Shown: piece by piece, positions 13,752-22,839 of the stretch | How positions within the stretch are numbered: position 1 is the first letter of the stretch | How the letters are laid out: every line of letters begins with the position of its first letter | Source: a virus | Reading direction: 5' to 3' (one strand) | Length of the DNA stretch: 36,521 nt | Virus record (IMG/VR): IMGVR_UViG_3300043436_001485 | Coordinates: 1 to 36,521 of that record | Translations under genes and position numbers: made by a program | Notes under the pieces: generated by a model | Databases searched by the model: none | What the model was told of the DNA's origin: nothing | Seen by the model: only the letters and a program-made list of their open reading frames with translations

Positions 13752-16637
13752 TTAGCGGCGCATGCCGTAGTGTCGTGCCAGATCGGCGATGGAGGCCATG
13801 CCGCCGTTGCGGAACGCCTGCACATGACCGCCACGGCGCGTGGCCATAGGAACGACGACGTTTTGGACCGGCGCGCTTACAGGCATAGGCACCTCTATCT
13901 GTGGCATTTCTGCGCTTAAGCTATGTGCCATTCCGCCCATAGCAAATTCTTGCACAGAGCCGCCTTGGTACATGCCGAGCGCAGGATCACTGCGGTCCGC
14001 AAGTGGGTCAGTTTCAACAAATTCGTTTGTGTCTACGAAATAGCGACGCCCATTCTCGTCCACGGCCGTGTCACGGCCATCCACTTTAACTGAGCCTTCC
14101 TCGCTTTGTGGCGGTTCGGCAAACGCCATCTGGTCGAGGAGGGCCTGTGTCTGCGGGTCGATGATAGGCACTGGCTCTTGCGGCGAGGGAACGCCCGGCT
14201 CGCTGGTCGCACCGCGCTCAATGCCACGGAACAGTGCCGGGGTGTAACGCTCGATGAGCGAACCCAACTCTTGCTGCCCCGGTGTCCGAGATCCGCGAAG
14301 TAGGCCTGCCATTCCGCGATTGCCGAACCTGCTGTAGGGGATCGACGCGAGGAGGCCAGCTCCAAGACCGTAGGCCAATGGCGCGGGCAGCACACTGCTG
14401 CCTTCACCTTCGCCCTGATCGTTGCCACCCTGTTCGGGCTGCGCCATGAGGGAGACGCCGCCGTAGCCGAGGCCTGCACCGCCCGCGACGGCAGGCCCAG
14501 CAAAGCGACCCGTCAAAGAGACGTCATCGTATTTCTTGGGGACGACATCTAGGGACGACATCACCAAGGCGTTGAAGGGGCGATCACCACGCGCGCTGGC
14601 CTTCTTGCCACCGAAGCGGGTCGTGCCTTGCCTAGTGGCCTGACGCAGTTTGGCTGGGTTAAACATGTCGCCGTCTGTTGCGGTATCGACAGCCGTTTCG
14701 AGAATGCTCACGTTGCGATAGGCCTCGTTCGCCTTCTTGAACTTCTGGAAGTTTTCAGGGAACTGGCGCTCTAGAAGACCGCTATAGCCATCGCTGATCT
14801 CGTCGAGCTGCGGGGCGATCTGCGTTCTCCAGCGCGTATCAGTCTTGTAATCGGTTTTGAGTTTCTGCAAGTCTTGCAGAGCCATCTGCAAACCTTCGCC
14901 TGAAAGCTCGCCGTTCGGACCAGCGTATCGTGTGTAGATGTCGTCAACTTCTTGCTGAAGTTCAGGACCAACGTCACGCAACTTAGACAATTTGCCGTAA
15001 GCAGGGCCGCGAACCTGTTGGACGAAATTGGTATCGGGCGTCAAAGTCACGCCATCGAGTGCGTCCTTATACGCGCCGCTCACAGCCTGTTGCGCCTCTG
15101 CGATACCCGTCTGTCCCGGTGCAGACACCTTGGCCCCGATGGGTTTAAGCCCCTCGTCGAACGCCGCAATGTTGAATTGATCCAAGGTCTCGTTGCGGCG
15201 GGCGCGGATTTGGTTACCGACGATAGGTAGAGCCGACACTGTCTGCTCAAAGCCGCCGCCGCCAGTCATCTGACCCGGCGTCAGGTTGAGGCCATACTTG
15301 TCGGCAAGAAGGCGAACGCGCGCAGGTGCGCCCTGCAAAGGCACGCCGATGGTCTTACCGACGACGTTCCCGAAGATGTTGGTGAGGGGCGTCATCATGG
15401 CCTCGTAGATGGCGTTAGACGTCCGTTGACCCGGCTCTGCCGAACCCGCGCCATAGGCGGCGTTCTGTACGATGCCTTCCAAAATACCGCCGCCCGTCTT
15501 GCCGAACTTTGAGGCAATACCCACAGGCAGCAGCGAAGACGTAATACCGCCGACGAGCTGACCTCCGCCGTACTCAAGCGGATACTTTTCTGCCAAGCCG
15601 CGCATAACCGCAGCCGTCTGCTCGCGGTCGCCCGAAAGCTCGTCCACAGTCCCTGCGAGGATCTGGTCAGCGCCGCCTGCGGCGAATGCGCCAAGGGAAC
15701 TGTCACCCGCCGCACCAATGGTGCTTTCACTCGGCACAAACTGCCGCTCAATCCCAACGCGGGGGTCTTTTTTGGTTTTCCGATAATAGTCAATGTTGGC
15801 CTGAAGGTACTTGGTCTTGTCCCCCAGTTCAGGCTGATACTCGTTCAGCCACTGCCGGATTTCAGCTTCAGACCGACCAGCCTTAATCATCGAAGTCACG
15901 GCGGCGTCTACGCCGAGCAACTCAGGGTTCTTCGCCCACTTCCCAGACTTCAGATCGCCACCAGTAGGCATTGGCGGCTCTTCCGTGCCTTTCGGCCTCG
16001 GAAGGCCGACTAAGATAGCGCCTTCTGGCTTGTTGGGGTCGTACCCGGCGTTGTACGCCATGAAACGCCGAGTAGACAGGTCAATGCGGTTGAGCGTGTC
16101 CAGAAGCTGCTCAGTGCTTTGCCCCTCGCGCAGCGAACCCAGCGACCCGGCCAAAAGGTCTAGTTCCTTGCCGGACAGGGCACCAAAGCCCGTCGCGCCT
16201 ACTTTCGACCCAGCGCGGGCCGCTTGCATAGCTTCGAGGACGATTGGGTTCTTTAGGGCCGCAAGCAGGGCGCTAAGGTCGTACGCAGGTGTGCTGTAGA
16301 TGCCGCCAGTAAGCTGCGCCGCAGGGCCGGTAGCCATAGGATTGCTCAGCAGCTTGCGCGCCCGCTGGATGTCTTCCAGAAAGTTACGCATCTGCTCGCG
16401 GTTCTTCTGGGCAGCCGCAGCCTGCGCCGCTTTAGCTGCCTCTTTCGCAGCAGCATCCTCGTCCCTCTTACGCCGCTTCGCCTCAATCGAAAGCTCTTTT
16501 TCTTCAGCCTCAAGCGGTGTGAGCTTCACCACGCGCTCGGTACCAGCCACCGTACTTTCCGTAGATGCGGTGTCCTTGCGATCCTCGCGCGTAGGTGTTG
16601 GCTTGTCAGGTAAGCCCGCTAGAAGTGATTGAACCAT
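13752..16637 (-). CDS. Large internal/ejection-type virion protein (961 aa)
   Basis: Residues about 40-90 form a highly charged Lys/Glu/Ala coiled coil (EAKRRKRDEDAAAKEAAKAA). Gly/Ala-rich, membrane-prone stretches follow at about 330-440 and again near 710-780. The segment LTPGQMTGGGGFEQTVSALP, with a later LDQFNIAAFDEGLKPIG, is a pattern I know from large uncharacterised virion proteins of other phages. The C-terminal 60 residues hold GG motifs: QGGSVQEFAMGGMAH and RRGGHVQAFRNGGM. Size, order and amphipathic segments suggest a protein ejected with DNA. That role is inferred. Confidence 0.75.
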   Translation of the reverse strand: MVQSLLAGLPDKPTPTREDRKDTASTESTVAGTERVVKLTPLEAEEKELSIEAKRRKRDEDAAAKEAAKAAQAAAAQKNREQMRNFLEDIQRARKLLSNPMATGPAAQLTGGIYSTPAYDLSALLAALKNPIVLEAMQAARAGSKVGATGFGALSGKELDLLAGSLGSLREGQSTEQLLDTLNRIDLSTRRFMAYNAGYDPNKPEGAILVGLPRPKGTEEPPMPTGGDLKSGKWAKNPELLGVDAAVTSMIKAGRSEAEIRQWLNEYQPELGDKTKYLQANIDYYRKTKKDPRVGIERQFVPSESTIGAAGDSSLGAFAAGGADQILAGTVDELSGDREQTAAVMRGLAEKYPLEYGGGQLVGGITSSLLPVGIASKFGKTGGGILEGIVQNAAYGAGSAEPGQRTSNAIYEAMMTPLTNIFGNVVGKTIGVPLQGAPARVRLLADKYGLNLTPGQMTGGGGFEQTVSALPIVGNQIRARRNETLDQFNIAAFDEGLKPIGAKVSAPGQTGIAEAQQAVSGAYKDALDGVTLTPDTNFVQQVRGPAYGKLSKLRDVGPELQQEVDDIYTRYAGPNGELSGEGLQMALQDLQKLKTDYKTDTRWRTQIAPQLDEISDGYSGLLERQFPENFQKFKKANEAYRNVSILETAVDTATDGDMFNPAKLRQATRQGTTRFGGKKASARGDRPFNALVMSSLDVVPKKYDDVSLTGRFAGPAVAGGAGLGYGGVSLMAQPEQGGNDQGEGEGSSVLPAPLAYGLGAGLLASIPYSRFGNRGMAGLLRGSRTPGQQELGSLIERYTPALFRGIERGATSEPGVPSPQEPVPIIDPQTQALLDQMAFAEPPQSEEGSVKVDGRDTAVDENGRRYFVDTNEFVETDPLADRSDPALGMYQGGSVQEFAMGGMAHSLSAEMPQIEVPMPVSAPVQNVVVPMATRRGGHVQAFRNGGMASIADLARHYGMRR

Positions 16638-16651
16638 ATTCTTTCTCCGGC

Positions 16652-16693
16652 TTAGCGATCTTGGTTAGCGCGATCTGGGTTAGCGCGATCTGG
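16652..16693 (-). repeat. 15-bp tandem repeat encoding a PDRAN-type tail
   Basis: About three copies of TTAGCGCGATCTGGG on the + strand (the first is two bases shorter overall and ends the gene) encode PDRANPDRANQDR at the C-terminus of the 258-aa protein. Slippage could change copy number without shifting the frame, because the full unit is 15 bp. Confidence 0.7.
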
Positions 16694-17428
16694 CACATAT
16701 TTAGGCTTCATTGGATCCTGTCCAACTTCGACTACGGGGGTGTTAGGCGGTAAGTACTCAAGTTGCCGCCTGTCCGTGATGACGTAGTTTCCGAATTGGT
16801 CCATAGCTGGCATGGTTGGGTAATTGCCTGTCCCCGGCTGGACGCGCCAAGCGCCATCGGCAAACACGAGTTTTGGCTCCTCGCTTTTTTTAGCCTTTGC
16901 GTTAATATTCGCCATAGCGAGCGACGTCGTCAAGCCCTGCTTGGCGAGGCCCACCTGCTGAGCGAGCCTGTCGGCGCTCAGCTTATCAAGCGCCTCACGG
17001 CGGCTGATATTACCCTCGCGCTGGGCCTTCTGCTGCGCCGCTAAGACGGGCGTGATGTTTTCCAAGACGCCGCCAAAGCCACGACGCGTTGTCGGTTGGG
17101 CTAACGCCGCCGACAACTGGAACATGCGCTCGCTGAACGAAGGGCCGTACCGTTTTTCCGCCAGAGCCTTCTCCAGCGCGTCATACCGAGACGTTTGCTC
17201 CTTTGCGAGCTTGTCGAGGTTGGCCATAGCACTGCGGACAGCCGGATCGCTGTACACCGCCAGACCACCGACTTCCGCGTCTGCGGCATCTACGTCAGCG
17301 ACAGTGCCGAGGGCACCTAAATCTTCGTCCATCGTAACTTCCTCTGTGTCGGGCGAACCCAATTCTTCCTGCATTTTACGGATGTGGTCAATCTGCCACT
17401 GCGCGAGGGGTGGGCTTCCCACGGTCAC
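16652..17428 (-). CDS. Conserved virion-type protein with repeat tail (258 aa)
   Basis: The start is a GTG at 17428 that overlaps the previous stop by 4 nt. Residues about 30-55 are acidic. The central part, FSERMFQLSAALAQPTTRRG followed by FGGVLENITPVLAAQQKAQR, is a pattern I associate with a conserved family found next to internal virion genes. A helical segment runs to about residue 180. The C-terminal third is Pro/Tyr-rich (LEYLPPNTPVVEVGQD) and ends in the short PDRAN repeat. It lies between the 347-aa and 961-aa proteins and is probably part of the same virion sub-assembly. Confidence 0.7.
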   Translation of the reverse strand: MTVGSPPLAQWQIDHIRKMQEELGSPDTEEVTMDEDLGALGTVADVDAADAEVGGLAVYSDPAVRSAMANLDKLAKEQTSRYDALEKALAEKRYGPSFSERMFQLSAALAQPTTRRGFGGVLENITPVLAAQQKAQREGNISRREALDKLSADRLAQQVGLAKQGLTTSLAMANINAKAKKSEEPKLVFADGAWRVQPGTGNYPTMPAMDQFGNYVITDRRQLEYLPPNTPVVEVGQDPMKPKYVPDRANPDRANQDR

Positions 17429-18468
17429 TTACCCTTCAAGGAGCCGACGATACCCGCCGCAGCGGTTAGCGCGCTGGCGATGTCCTTACCAGTCGATGAG
17501 TACTCCTGTCTGACGCCCGACGGTGAAAGACCATACTCTTGCGATGCACTCGGCACACCGGAGGCGACGCCTTGGAACGTCTTGAGCAGGTTGTTGATCT
17601 GCTCCTGTTCGTAGCCCTGCTGACGCAACCAGTCGGCGTATGCCACGTCGAGGTTCTTCTGACCCAACTGCTGTTGCAGCGCGCCGACGTTACCAATCGC
17701 ATTCGCGCCAGTGAGGCCGAGTTCTTGCGCCCGTGCGCCAAGGTTCGACAGAGCGCCGGATGCCGCGAGCTGCTGTGCCTGCTGTGTCTGCGCCAAGCCG
17801 CCAATCGTGTTTGCGAGTGTGCCAAAGCGCGACAAGTCGGTGCCTGCAAGCCCTGCGGCCTCAGAGTAGCCAGACTGAAGAGCCTTCGCCTGCTGCGCGA
17901 GGATGTCGGCGCTAACGTCACGAACGGCGCGTGAAGTGTCGGTCATCATGCCCGACGGCGTGCCCGCGCCGTCACGGGCACCGTAGCCGAGTTGACCGGC
18001 CTGAATATAGCGCCCCTCGATCTGGGGCATAATATTTTCGGTGAGGTTGCGTGTGCCCAACTCGGCAATGCGGTTGGTGACGGCCTCGTTGTACGGGTTC
18101 ATGTACTGGCCGATGTTCGACACGGATGTCTGACCCGCCTGCGTTAGGTAAGGCTGCGCTACGTTTAGCGCGCCCGGCGCGTCTGCGGCAGCCTGTGCGG
18201 CAGTCGTGGCTTGACTGAGATAAGGCTGGTACGCGCCAGCCGCAGTCTCTGTCAGGCCGAAGGACTTCTCTTGCAGCGGCGTGAAGCCCGCAACGCGTGG
18301 CATAGGCGCAGTCGCATACGGACGACCGGCTATGGCCTGCTGACCCGCCAAGATGTCCATCGCATAATTGGTGTACCACTCAGGTAGCACCTGCTGTTTG
18401 GTCATGTCCGTGAGGGCCGAGCCTTGCGGGATTTCCATCCCTTCAGCTAGAAATGAACTGACAGCCAT
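17425..18468 (-). CDS. Conserved phage structural protein, helical (347 aa)
   Basis: The N-terminus reads QQVLPEWYTNYAMDILAGQQ, then PRVAGFTPLQEKSF. Later come QYMNPYNEAVTNRIAELGTR and YIQAGQLGYGAR, which I recognise as a conserved pattern in virion proteins of many aquatic podovirus-like phages. It is Ala/Gln-rich and almost entirely helical (about residues 65-300), ending in a small Gly/Ala segment. It is not a known enzyme. The 1-nt overlap with the 787-aa gene and 4-nt overlap with the 258-aa gene suggest a stoichiometric virion complex, perhaps equivalent to small ejection proteins. Its function is not established by sequence. Confidence 0.75.
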   Translation of the reverse strand: MAVSSFLAEGMEIPQGSALTDMTKQQVLPEWYTNYAMDILAGQQAIAGRPYATAPMPRVAGFTPLQEKSFGLTETAAGAYQPYLSQATTAAQAAADAPGALNVAQPYLTQAGQTSVSNIGQYMNPYNEAVTNRIAELGTRNLTENIMPQIEGRYIQAGQLGYGARDGAGTPSGMMTDTSRAVRDVSADILAQQAKALQSGYSEAAGLAGTDLSRFGTLANTIGGLAQTQQAQQLAASGALSNLGARAQELGLTGANAIGNVGALQQQLGQKNLDVAYADWLRQQGYEQEQINNLLKTFQGVASGVPSASQEYGLSPSGVRQEYSSTGKDIASALTAAAGIVGSLKGK

Positions 18469-20831
18469 TAAACGCGTCCTCCAGACAGATATGCTTCGGG
18501 GTTCTTGGCATTAGCACTAAAACGGCCCTTTGCCAACTTCTTGCCCTTGTGTTTACGAACTTTAACTCGAAGCTCATCCAGCTTCTTTGCGCCAGCCTTG
18601 CTCGACCCATCGCCCAGTAGGGCGACAGTCTCGGCGTCGATGACATATTCACCGTCGGACAGCACCGCAGGGATGTCGTCGCTGCGTCCAGTGCCGGGGC
18701 CATTGACTGCAAATTCAGTGCGGCGTGGTGAGCCACCGCCCTTTGCGGCGAACATGCCGCCTTCAGCGAAACGCATGTCGTCGGGGACGTACATCGACGG
18801 GCCGTATTTGCCGCCGGGACGGTAATCGGGGTGGTACATTGAGTAGTCGCCTTGCGCTGGCGTCCCGACTGGTCTGTCCGCAGCCATGATTGGTCCGGCG
18901 GGGTTGCCGGGCACGGGCGTTGTGACAGGTGTCGGCAACGCAGTCCGTGGCGAGTAGTCGAAGAAACTAAGCTCAGGCCGTGTGCCGTAAGTCAGCCAGT
19001 CTACGTCGCCCATCGGGCGCTGGGTGCGGTTCATGCCGATAGCGCCGAGGCCGCCTGCGGATGGCAGCTTGGCCGAGAAGATTGGGTTCAAGCGACCTGT
19101 GCCGCCACGGGTGTACGTGCCAGCTTGGCCTGTGCCGCCTTTACCGCCACTGAGGCCGCCGACGAGACCAGAGGCAAGGCCCGCGATGCGCAGGTATTGT
19201 TCAAGGCCGAGCTTCTTCCGAGCTTCTTCAGCCTTTCTTTCCGCTTCAGACTTTTGATTGATATCGGTGAGCAAATCTTGCGATAGATTTAGGCCGCCAG
19301 TAACGGGCCGCTCAATCTTATTACCCGTTACAACGATCTGCTCGGAGCTGTCGGTAACCTCGCCGGGGCGCTTTCCTGAAACGACAATATCGTCGGTAGT
19401 GTTTATAGCAGGGTCCGCTATCAAACCGCTTAAAGACGTAACCGCACCGGGGCGTTGGCCCGTTACGACAATCTCGTTGGTGTTGTTCGCGGCGGGGCCT
19501 CCCGTCGGACCAGCTAAGTTCAAGCCACCGGTAACCGCGCCGGGGACCGAGCCGGTGACATTGATGAGGTCGCCGTCGTACCCGGTGTTGTAAGGCCGAC
19601 CTGTTCGAGGGTCGCTAAATTCGTCTGAGGCGGCATCATCCAAATACTTTTGCGTCGGCGTTTTGAACCCACCGAGCTTTATGTTTGGCGTTGAGAAGGC
19701 AGGAGCGTTGACTATGATGTCCGCATTCGGGCCTCCGTAAACGGCGTCGCCGCCGGTGCTAGTGCTTGCGGCGGTGTTACCGCCACGGAAGATACTGCCA
19801 GACTTAGAGCTTATGCCCAGCTCGCGTTGAATGTCGGGCGCGACGTAACTAAGCGCGCCGGAAGCTACCCCGCCGAGAAGCGAGTTCTTCAGGCTCTGGC
19901 CGGTAACCAAGCCGCCTGCGGTTGAGCCGAGGCCCGTACCTATCGCAGTGGCGAGTTTCGGGGCCAAGTTAGTGCCGAGAGCGCCTCCGGCCCCAAGTGC
20001 AGGGCCGAGTACTTGACCGCCAGCGGCAGACAAGCCGCCCATAGCAACGCCCTTGAGAATATTGTTGCCCTTCAGCGCGGCACCCGCACCGCCAGCGAGA
20101 GCGGCAGAAGCAACGGGGCCGAGGAATTGAAGACCGGGTATGAGGCTGACTGCGATTGGTAGCGCCGTCCCCGCCACGTCCGCGATCTTACCCAGCGTGC
20201 TCTTGTTCTTCTTCTCGTACGCAACGGTCGAATAGTTACCAGTTGGGTCTGCGGTCTGAATGCTGTAATTCGCCTTGCGACCAAACTGGTCCGTAAGGCT
20301 TTGACCTAACTCAGTTGCCTTGCGTGCGGCGTCGAAGCCCGACCCCTCGAACACAACCTGATTGGTGCGATGGTCGACGAGGCGCACCGGCTGATCGGCT
20401 CGCACCGCAAAAGTGTTTCCACCCGTCTGCGAAGTGGCGTTGCCTTTGTTAGACTTTGGCGCGCCGATATACTGTAGGTTTGGATCGGGCTGATATTGGC
20501 CGCCCATAGCGCCACCACCAAAGTCTGTGCCGAAGTTCAGTCCGCTCAAATCCAGACCAGCCAAAGCACCGAGGTCGTAAGGCGCAACAGCTTCCTGTGT
20601 CATCGGCTGCGCGGCGGGGAGGGACTGGTACGGCTCAACGTAAGGAGCTGCGGCAGGCGCTACGGCCTCTTGTGTCATCGGCTGCACGGCAGGCAGATAC
20701 TGCTGCTCAACGGGCGGGGCAATCATCTCACCTTCATAAACGTCCTCCCCAGCGAACCGCGCAGGGCCACCCTTCGCGTAGCGCGGCATGGACGTTTCCA
20801 GATAGTTGCTGAAGCCGGGGATGTAATTCAT
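18468..20831 (-). CDS. Large virion protein with TonB-box-like repeats and IPA-LS-GEY domain (787 aa)
   Basis: The N-terminus has RYAKGGPARF and a duplicated Pro-rich segment (PAVQPMTQEAVAP and PAAQPMTQEAVAP, about residues 45-85). Residues about 215-345 are Gly/Ala-rich and hydrophobic. Between 371 and 503 there are five TonB-box-like motifs: DIIVNA (371), DLINVTG (421), EIVVTGQR (453), DIVVSGKR (481) and QIVVTGNK (498). The C-terminal region holds GGMFAAKGGG and then RSDDIPAVLSDGEYVIDAET, a motif widespread in phage structural proteins, and ends LSGGRV. Hydrophobic and glycine-rich parts suggest membrane contact during ejection. It overlaps the next and previous genes by 1 and 4 nt. Confidence 0.75.
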   Translation of the reverse strand: MNYIPGFSNYLETSMPRYAKGGPARFAGEDVYEGEMIAPPVEQQYLPAVQPMTQEAVAPAAAPYVEPYQSLPAAQPMTQEAVAPYDLGALAGLDLSGLNFGTDFGGGAMGGQYQPDPNLQYIGAPKSNKGNATSQTGGNTFAVRADQPVRLVDHRTNQVVFEGSGFDAARKATELGQSLTDQFGRKANYSIQTADPTGNYSTVAYEKKNKSTLGKIADVAGTALPIAVSLIPGLQFLGPVASAALAGGAGAALKGNNILKGVAMGGLSAAGGQVLGPALGAGGALGTNLAPKLATAIGTGLGSTAGGLVTGQSLKNSLLGGVASGALSYVAPDIQRELGISSKSGSIFRGGNTAASTSTGGDAVYGGPNADIIVNAPAFSTPNIKLGGFKTPTQKYLDDAASDEFSDPRTGRPYNTGYDGDLINVTGSVPGAVTGGLNLAGPTGGPAANNTNEIVVTGQRPGAVTSLSGLIADPAINTTDDIVVSGKRPGEVTDSSEQIVVTGNKIERPVTGGLNLSQDLLTDINQKSEAERKAEEARKKLGLEQYLRIAGLASGLVGGLSGGKGGTGQAGTYTRGGTGRLNPIFSAKLPSAGGLGAIGMNRTQRPMGDVDWLTYGTRPELSFFDYSPRTALPTPVTTPVPGNPAGPIMAADRPVGTPAQGDYSMYHPDYRPGGKYGPSMYVPDDMRFAEGGMFAAKGGGSPRRTEFAVNGPGTGRSDDIPAVLSDGEYVIDAETVALLGDGSSKAGAKKLDELRVKVRKHKGKKLAKGRFSANAKNPEAYLSGGRV
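19320..19721 (-). repeat. Imperfect repeats encoding TonB-box-like motifs
   Basis: Within the 787-aa protein, the motifs start at residues 371, 421, 453, 481 and 498. The clearest pair is EIVVTGQRPGAVT and DIVVSGKRPGEVT; GAVTGGLNL and PVTGGLNL follow the second and fifth motifs. The repeats are irregularly spaced (17-50 residues) and diverged, so they look selected rather than freshly duplicated. Confidence 0.6.
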
Positions 20832-21064
20832 GAGCTTTTACCTTCGAGCATTGGATATACACGCATTCCCCACTCACGCCAATCAGAGAACTGATACGGA
20901 TCGGGAATAATTTGTTGCGTAAATGGGGAGGCACGCAGCAGCCCTATTGCCCAGCCTTGCCACTCGGCCTCCTCGGGAGGCGTGCCGAATGCCCACGCGT
21001 CGTTGACGGACAGTATAACTGAACAGGCCCAGTCGTCCCAAGTCATGTTGCGCGGGTCGATCAT
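20828..21064 (-). CDS. Small conserved phage protein rich in tryptophan (78 aa)
   Basis: The product starts MIDPRNMTWDDWACSVILSV and continues with EEAEWQGWAIGLLRASPFTQ and YQFSDWREWGMRVYPML. The repeated W-x-x-W(A) spacing, with six Trp in 78 residues, is a pattern I know from small proteins in late arms of podovirus-like phages. Its start overlaps the tail-nozzle-like gene by 1 nt and its stop overlaps the 787-aa gene by 4 nt. It could be an adaptor or chaperone for one of them. Function is unknown. Confidence 0.7.
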   Translation of the reverse strand: MIDPRNMTWDDWACSVILSVNDAWAFGTPPEEAEWQGWAIGLLRASPFTQQIIPDPYQFSDWREWGMRVYPMLEGKSS

Positions 21065-22839
21065 CAGCCGAGCGTCGTCCCATCGCCCTCTTGGACGTGA
21101 GCTAAAATAAGACCAGTCTGATAGTCGCCGCCGAGGGTGTTACTCTCGAAGCGGAAGCGCAGCTCGCGGCGCTGTGTCTTCAGGAAGACGACCTGCTCCT
21201 GCGGGGTCTGCGGCGTCTCAGGGAACGTCATGACGATGCCGTTGACTTCTGGCGCACGCGCGTTCGCACGGCCCATGACCTGAACAGTCATGTCGCCGCT
21301 CTGCACGAAGTCTGGCTCAAGCATCAGCACTTGCAGCGACTTGTTGATTTGTGACGTGGCGGGAAGCGATAAGTCGGCTGTCTCGAAGAACGACTGTATC
21401 GGGTTGAGCGTCAGGCCGTCAATCTCGTCCGTGCCGACCTCGTGCACCCAGAACTTGTACGGGTTGTCAAACGTGACATTGAACGTCGCGGCAGAGCCAG
21501 CGCCGCCAGTCACGCTGACTGGGTTGGTTGGGGCGGTGCTATACTGCCCCGCGTTGCTAATCGTTACGCCAGTAACGCCGCCCGTGCCGTTAACCGTGGA
21601 CACCGTCAGCTCGGTCGTTATGGTCCCGATACCGCCCACGACGGCGAGTGTGTTACCCGCAACGTAGCCAGTGCCAGCCGCATTAACGGCAACGCTAAAG
21701 GCCTCAGCCTCCTGCGGCGCAACGCCAGACATGAGCGGCTTGCGGAATACGGCAGGGAAAATGCCCGCGCCGCGTCCGCCGTTTGGCAGTGCGGTGTCGT
21801 ACCATGTGTTTTCGCGCACGTTGTAGACGACGGCATGGTTCGGCTCGGTGCTGTCGCCGAACGGGAAGCACCACCAGATCTCGCCGAAACGCGGCACCTT
21901 CATGGCAAACACCTTCTGGCGCTGCTCGTAGTTCAGGTTATCGAAGAAGAAGTTCAGGTTTATATTGTTCTCGACTTCGCGCACGACGCCGTTGAACGAC
22001 AGGAAGCGGTCAGTGCCGATCCAGTAGAAGATGCCGTCATACTCAATGACGCTGTTGGCCGCCAAGATCGACGACTGCGCGCTGATGGTGTCGAATTGGA
22101 ACACCGCCGTGCCGCCGACATAGGTGCCGCGAATGAGGCTGTCGGCAGACCAGAACAGGCCAGACGGGCTGTTGCCGGGGCCGCCACGCAGAGGCATACC
22201 CTTAACAATCTTCTGCCCCGTGATGTACGCGTTTCCTGCACCGGAACTGGTGAAGTCTGCGGGGTCGTTGGGCACGGACCACGCCGCATAGCCGTCGTTG
22301 CCGAAGGCGAACGTGTATGGTGGCAGTGACGCGACGCCGCCAGTGACGCTGAAGTTGGCGGGCACCGTAGTGACTTGCGTCAGGGCCGACGTGCCGAGGA
22401 GGTCGCCAACAAAGAGCGCGCCGCCGTCGCTGTTGCATATGCAGTTCAGGTTCGGCGCAACTTGTGCGACGATTTGGTTACCGTTCGTCGTGTCATACGC
22501 CGTGGCGAACTGCCACATGTTTCCGTCGGCTACTGTAAAACCTGACGTGGGTGTGCGGTCGGTGATGACGCTCGTGTTGTACCCGCCGTCGATATAGAAG
22601 CGCTCCACACGGCTGGCCGACCCTGCGTGGATGTACGTCAGCAAGTCCTGCGTGTACTCGTGGAGCGCACGCGGTAGGTCGCGAAGGAACTTGTTGATCG
22701 AGCGGTAGCCGCCCATCTTGCGCGGCAGGCCACGCTGGAAGCGCACCCACTGCCCGTCAACATATTGGTCGCCCTCAAACTTCGTCCCGTCCCGCTTAAT
22801 GCCGGGCGCGGATTTAATCTGGACAATCTGTTCAGCCAT
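21064..22839 (-). CDS. Tail nozzle / DNA-stabilisation-like beta protein (591 aa)
   Basis: The N-terminus reads GDQYVDGQWVRFQRGLPRKM then GGYRSI, which is typical of a family of podovirus-style tail proteins. Strands follow through to VPRFGEIWWCFPFGDSTEPN and VVYNVRENTWYDTALP. The layout, many short strands with repeated W and Y and calls such as SVIEYDGIFYWIGTDRFLSF, suggests a beta-propeller like the P22 gp10-type tail hub. Residues about 385-460 form an inserted Gly/Thr/Val-rich domain (GNTLAVVGGIGTITTELTVS). It probably closes or extends the tail tube below the adaptor encoded just upstream at 24065-24718. The assignment rests on fold impression and context. Confidence 0.65.
   Translation of the reverse strand: MAEQIVQIKSAPGIKRDGTKFEGDQYVDGQWVRFQRGLPRKMGGYRSINKFLRDLPRALHEYTQDLLTYIHAGSASRVERFYIDGGYNTSVITDRTPTSGFTVADGNMWQFATAYDTTNGNQIVAQVAPNLNCICNSDGGALFVGDLLGTSALTQVTTVPANFSVTGGVASLPPYTFAFGNDGYAAWSVPNDPADFTSSGAGNAYITGQKIVKGMPLRGGPGNSPSGLFWSADSLIRGTYVGGTAVFQFDTISAQSSILAANSVIEYDGIFYWIGTDRFLSFNGVVREVENNINLNFFFDNLNYEQRQKVFAMKVPRFGEIWWCFPFGDSTEPNHAVVYNVRENTWYDTALPNGGRGAGIFPAVFRKPLMSGVAPQEAEAFSVAVNAAGTGYVAGNTLAVVGGIGTITTELTVSTVNGTGGVTGVTISNAGQYSTAPTNPVSVTGGAGSAATFNVTFDNPYKFWVHEVGTDEIDGLTLNPIQSFFETADLSLPATSQINKSLQVLMLEPDFVQSGDMTVQVMGRANARAPEVNGIVMTFPETPQTPQEQVVFLKTQRRELRFRFESNTLGGDYQTGLILAHVQEGDGTTLG

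Noticed and set aside
19320-19721. Fragment of a TonB-dependent receptor gene
   Set aside because: Only the short box-like motifs are similar; there is no plug or barrel domain and the surrounding sequence is continuous with the virion protein.
21442-22329. Plus-strand open frame opposite the nozzle-like gene
   Set aside because: The - strand frame shows conserved strands and coupling to neighbours; the + strand frame does not.
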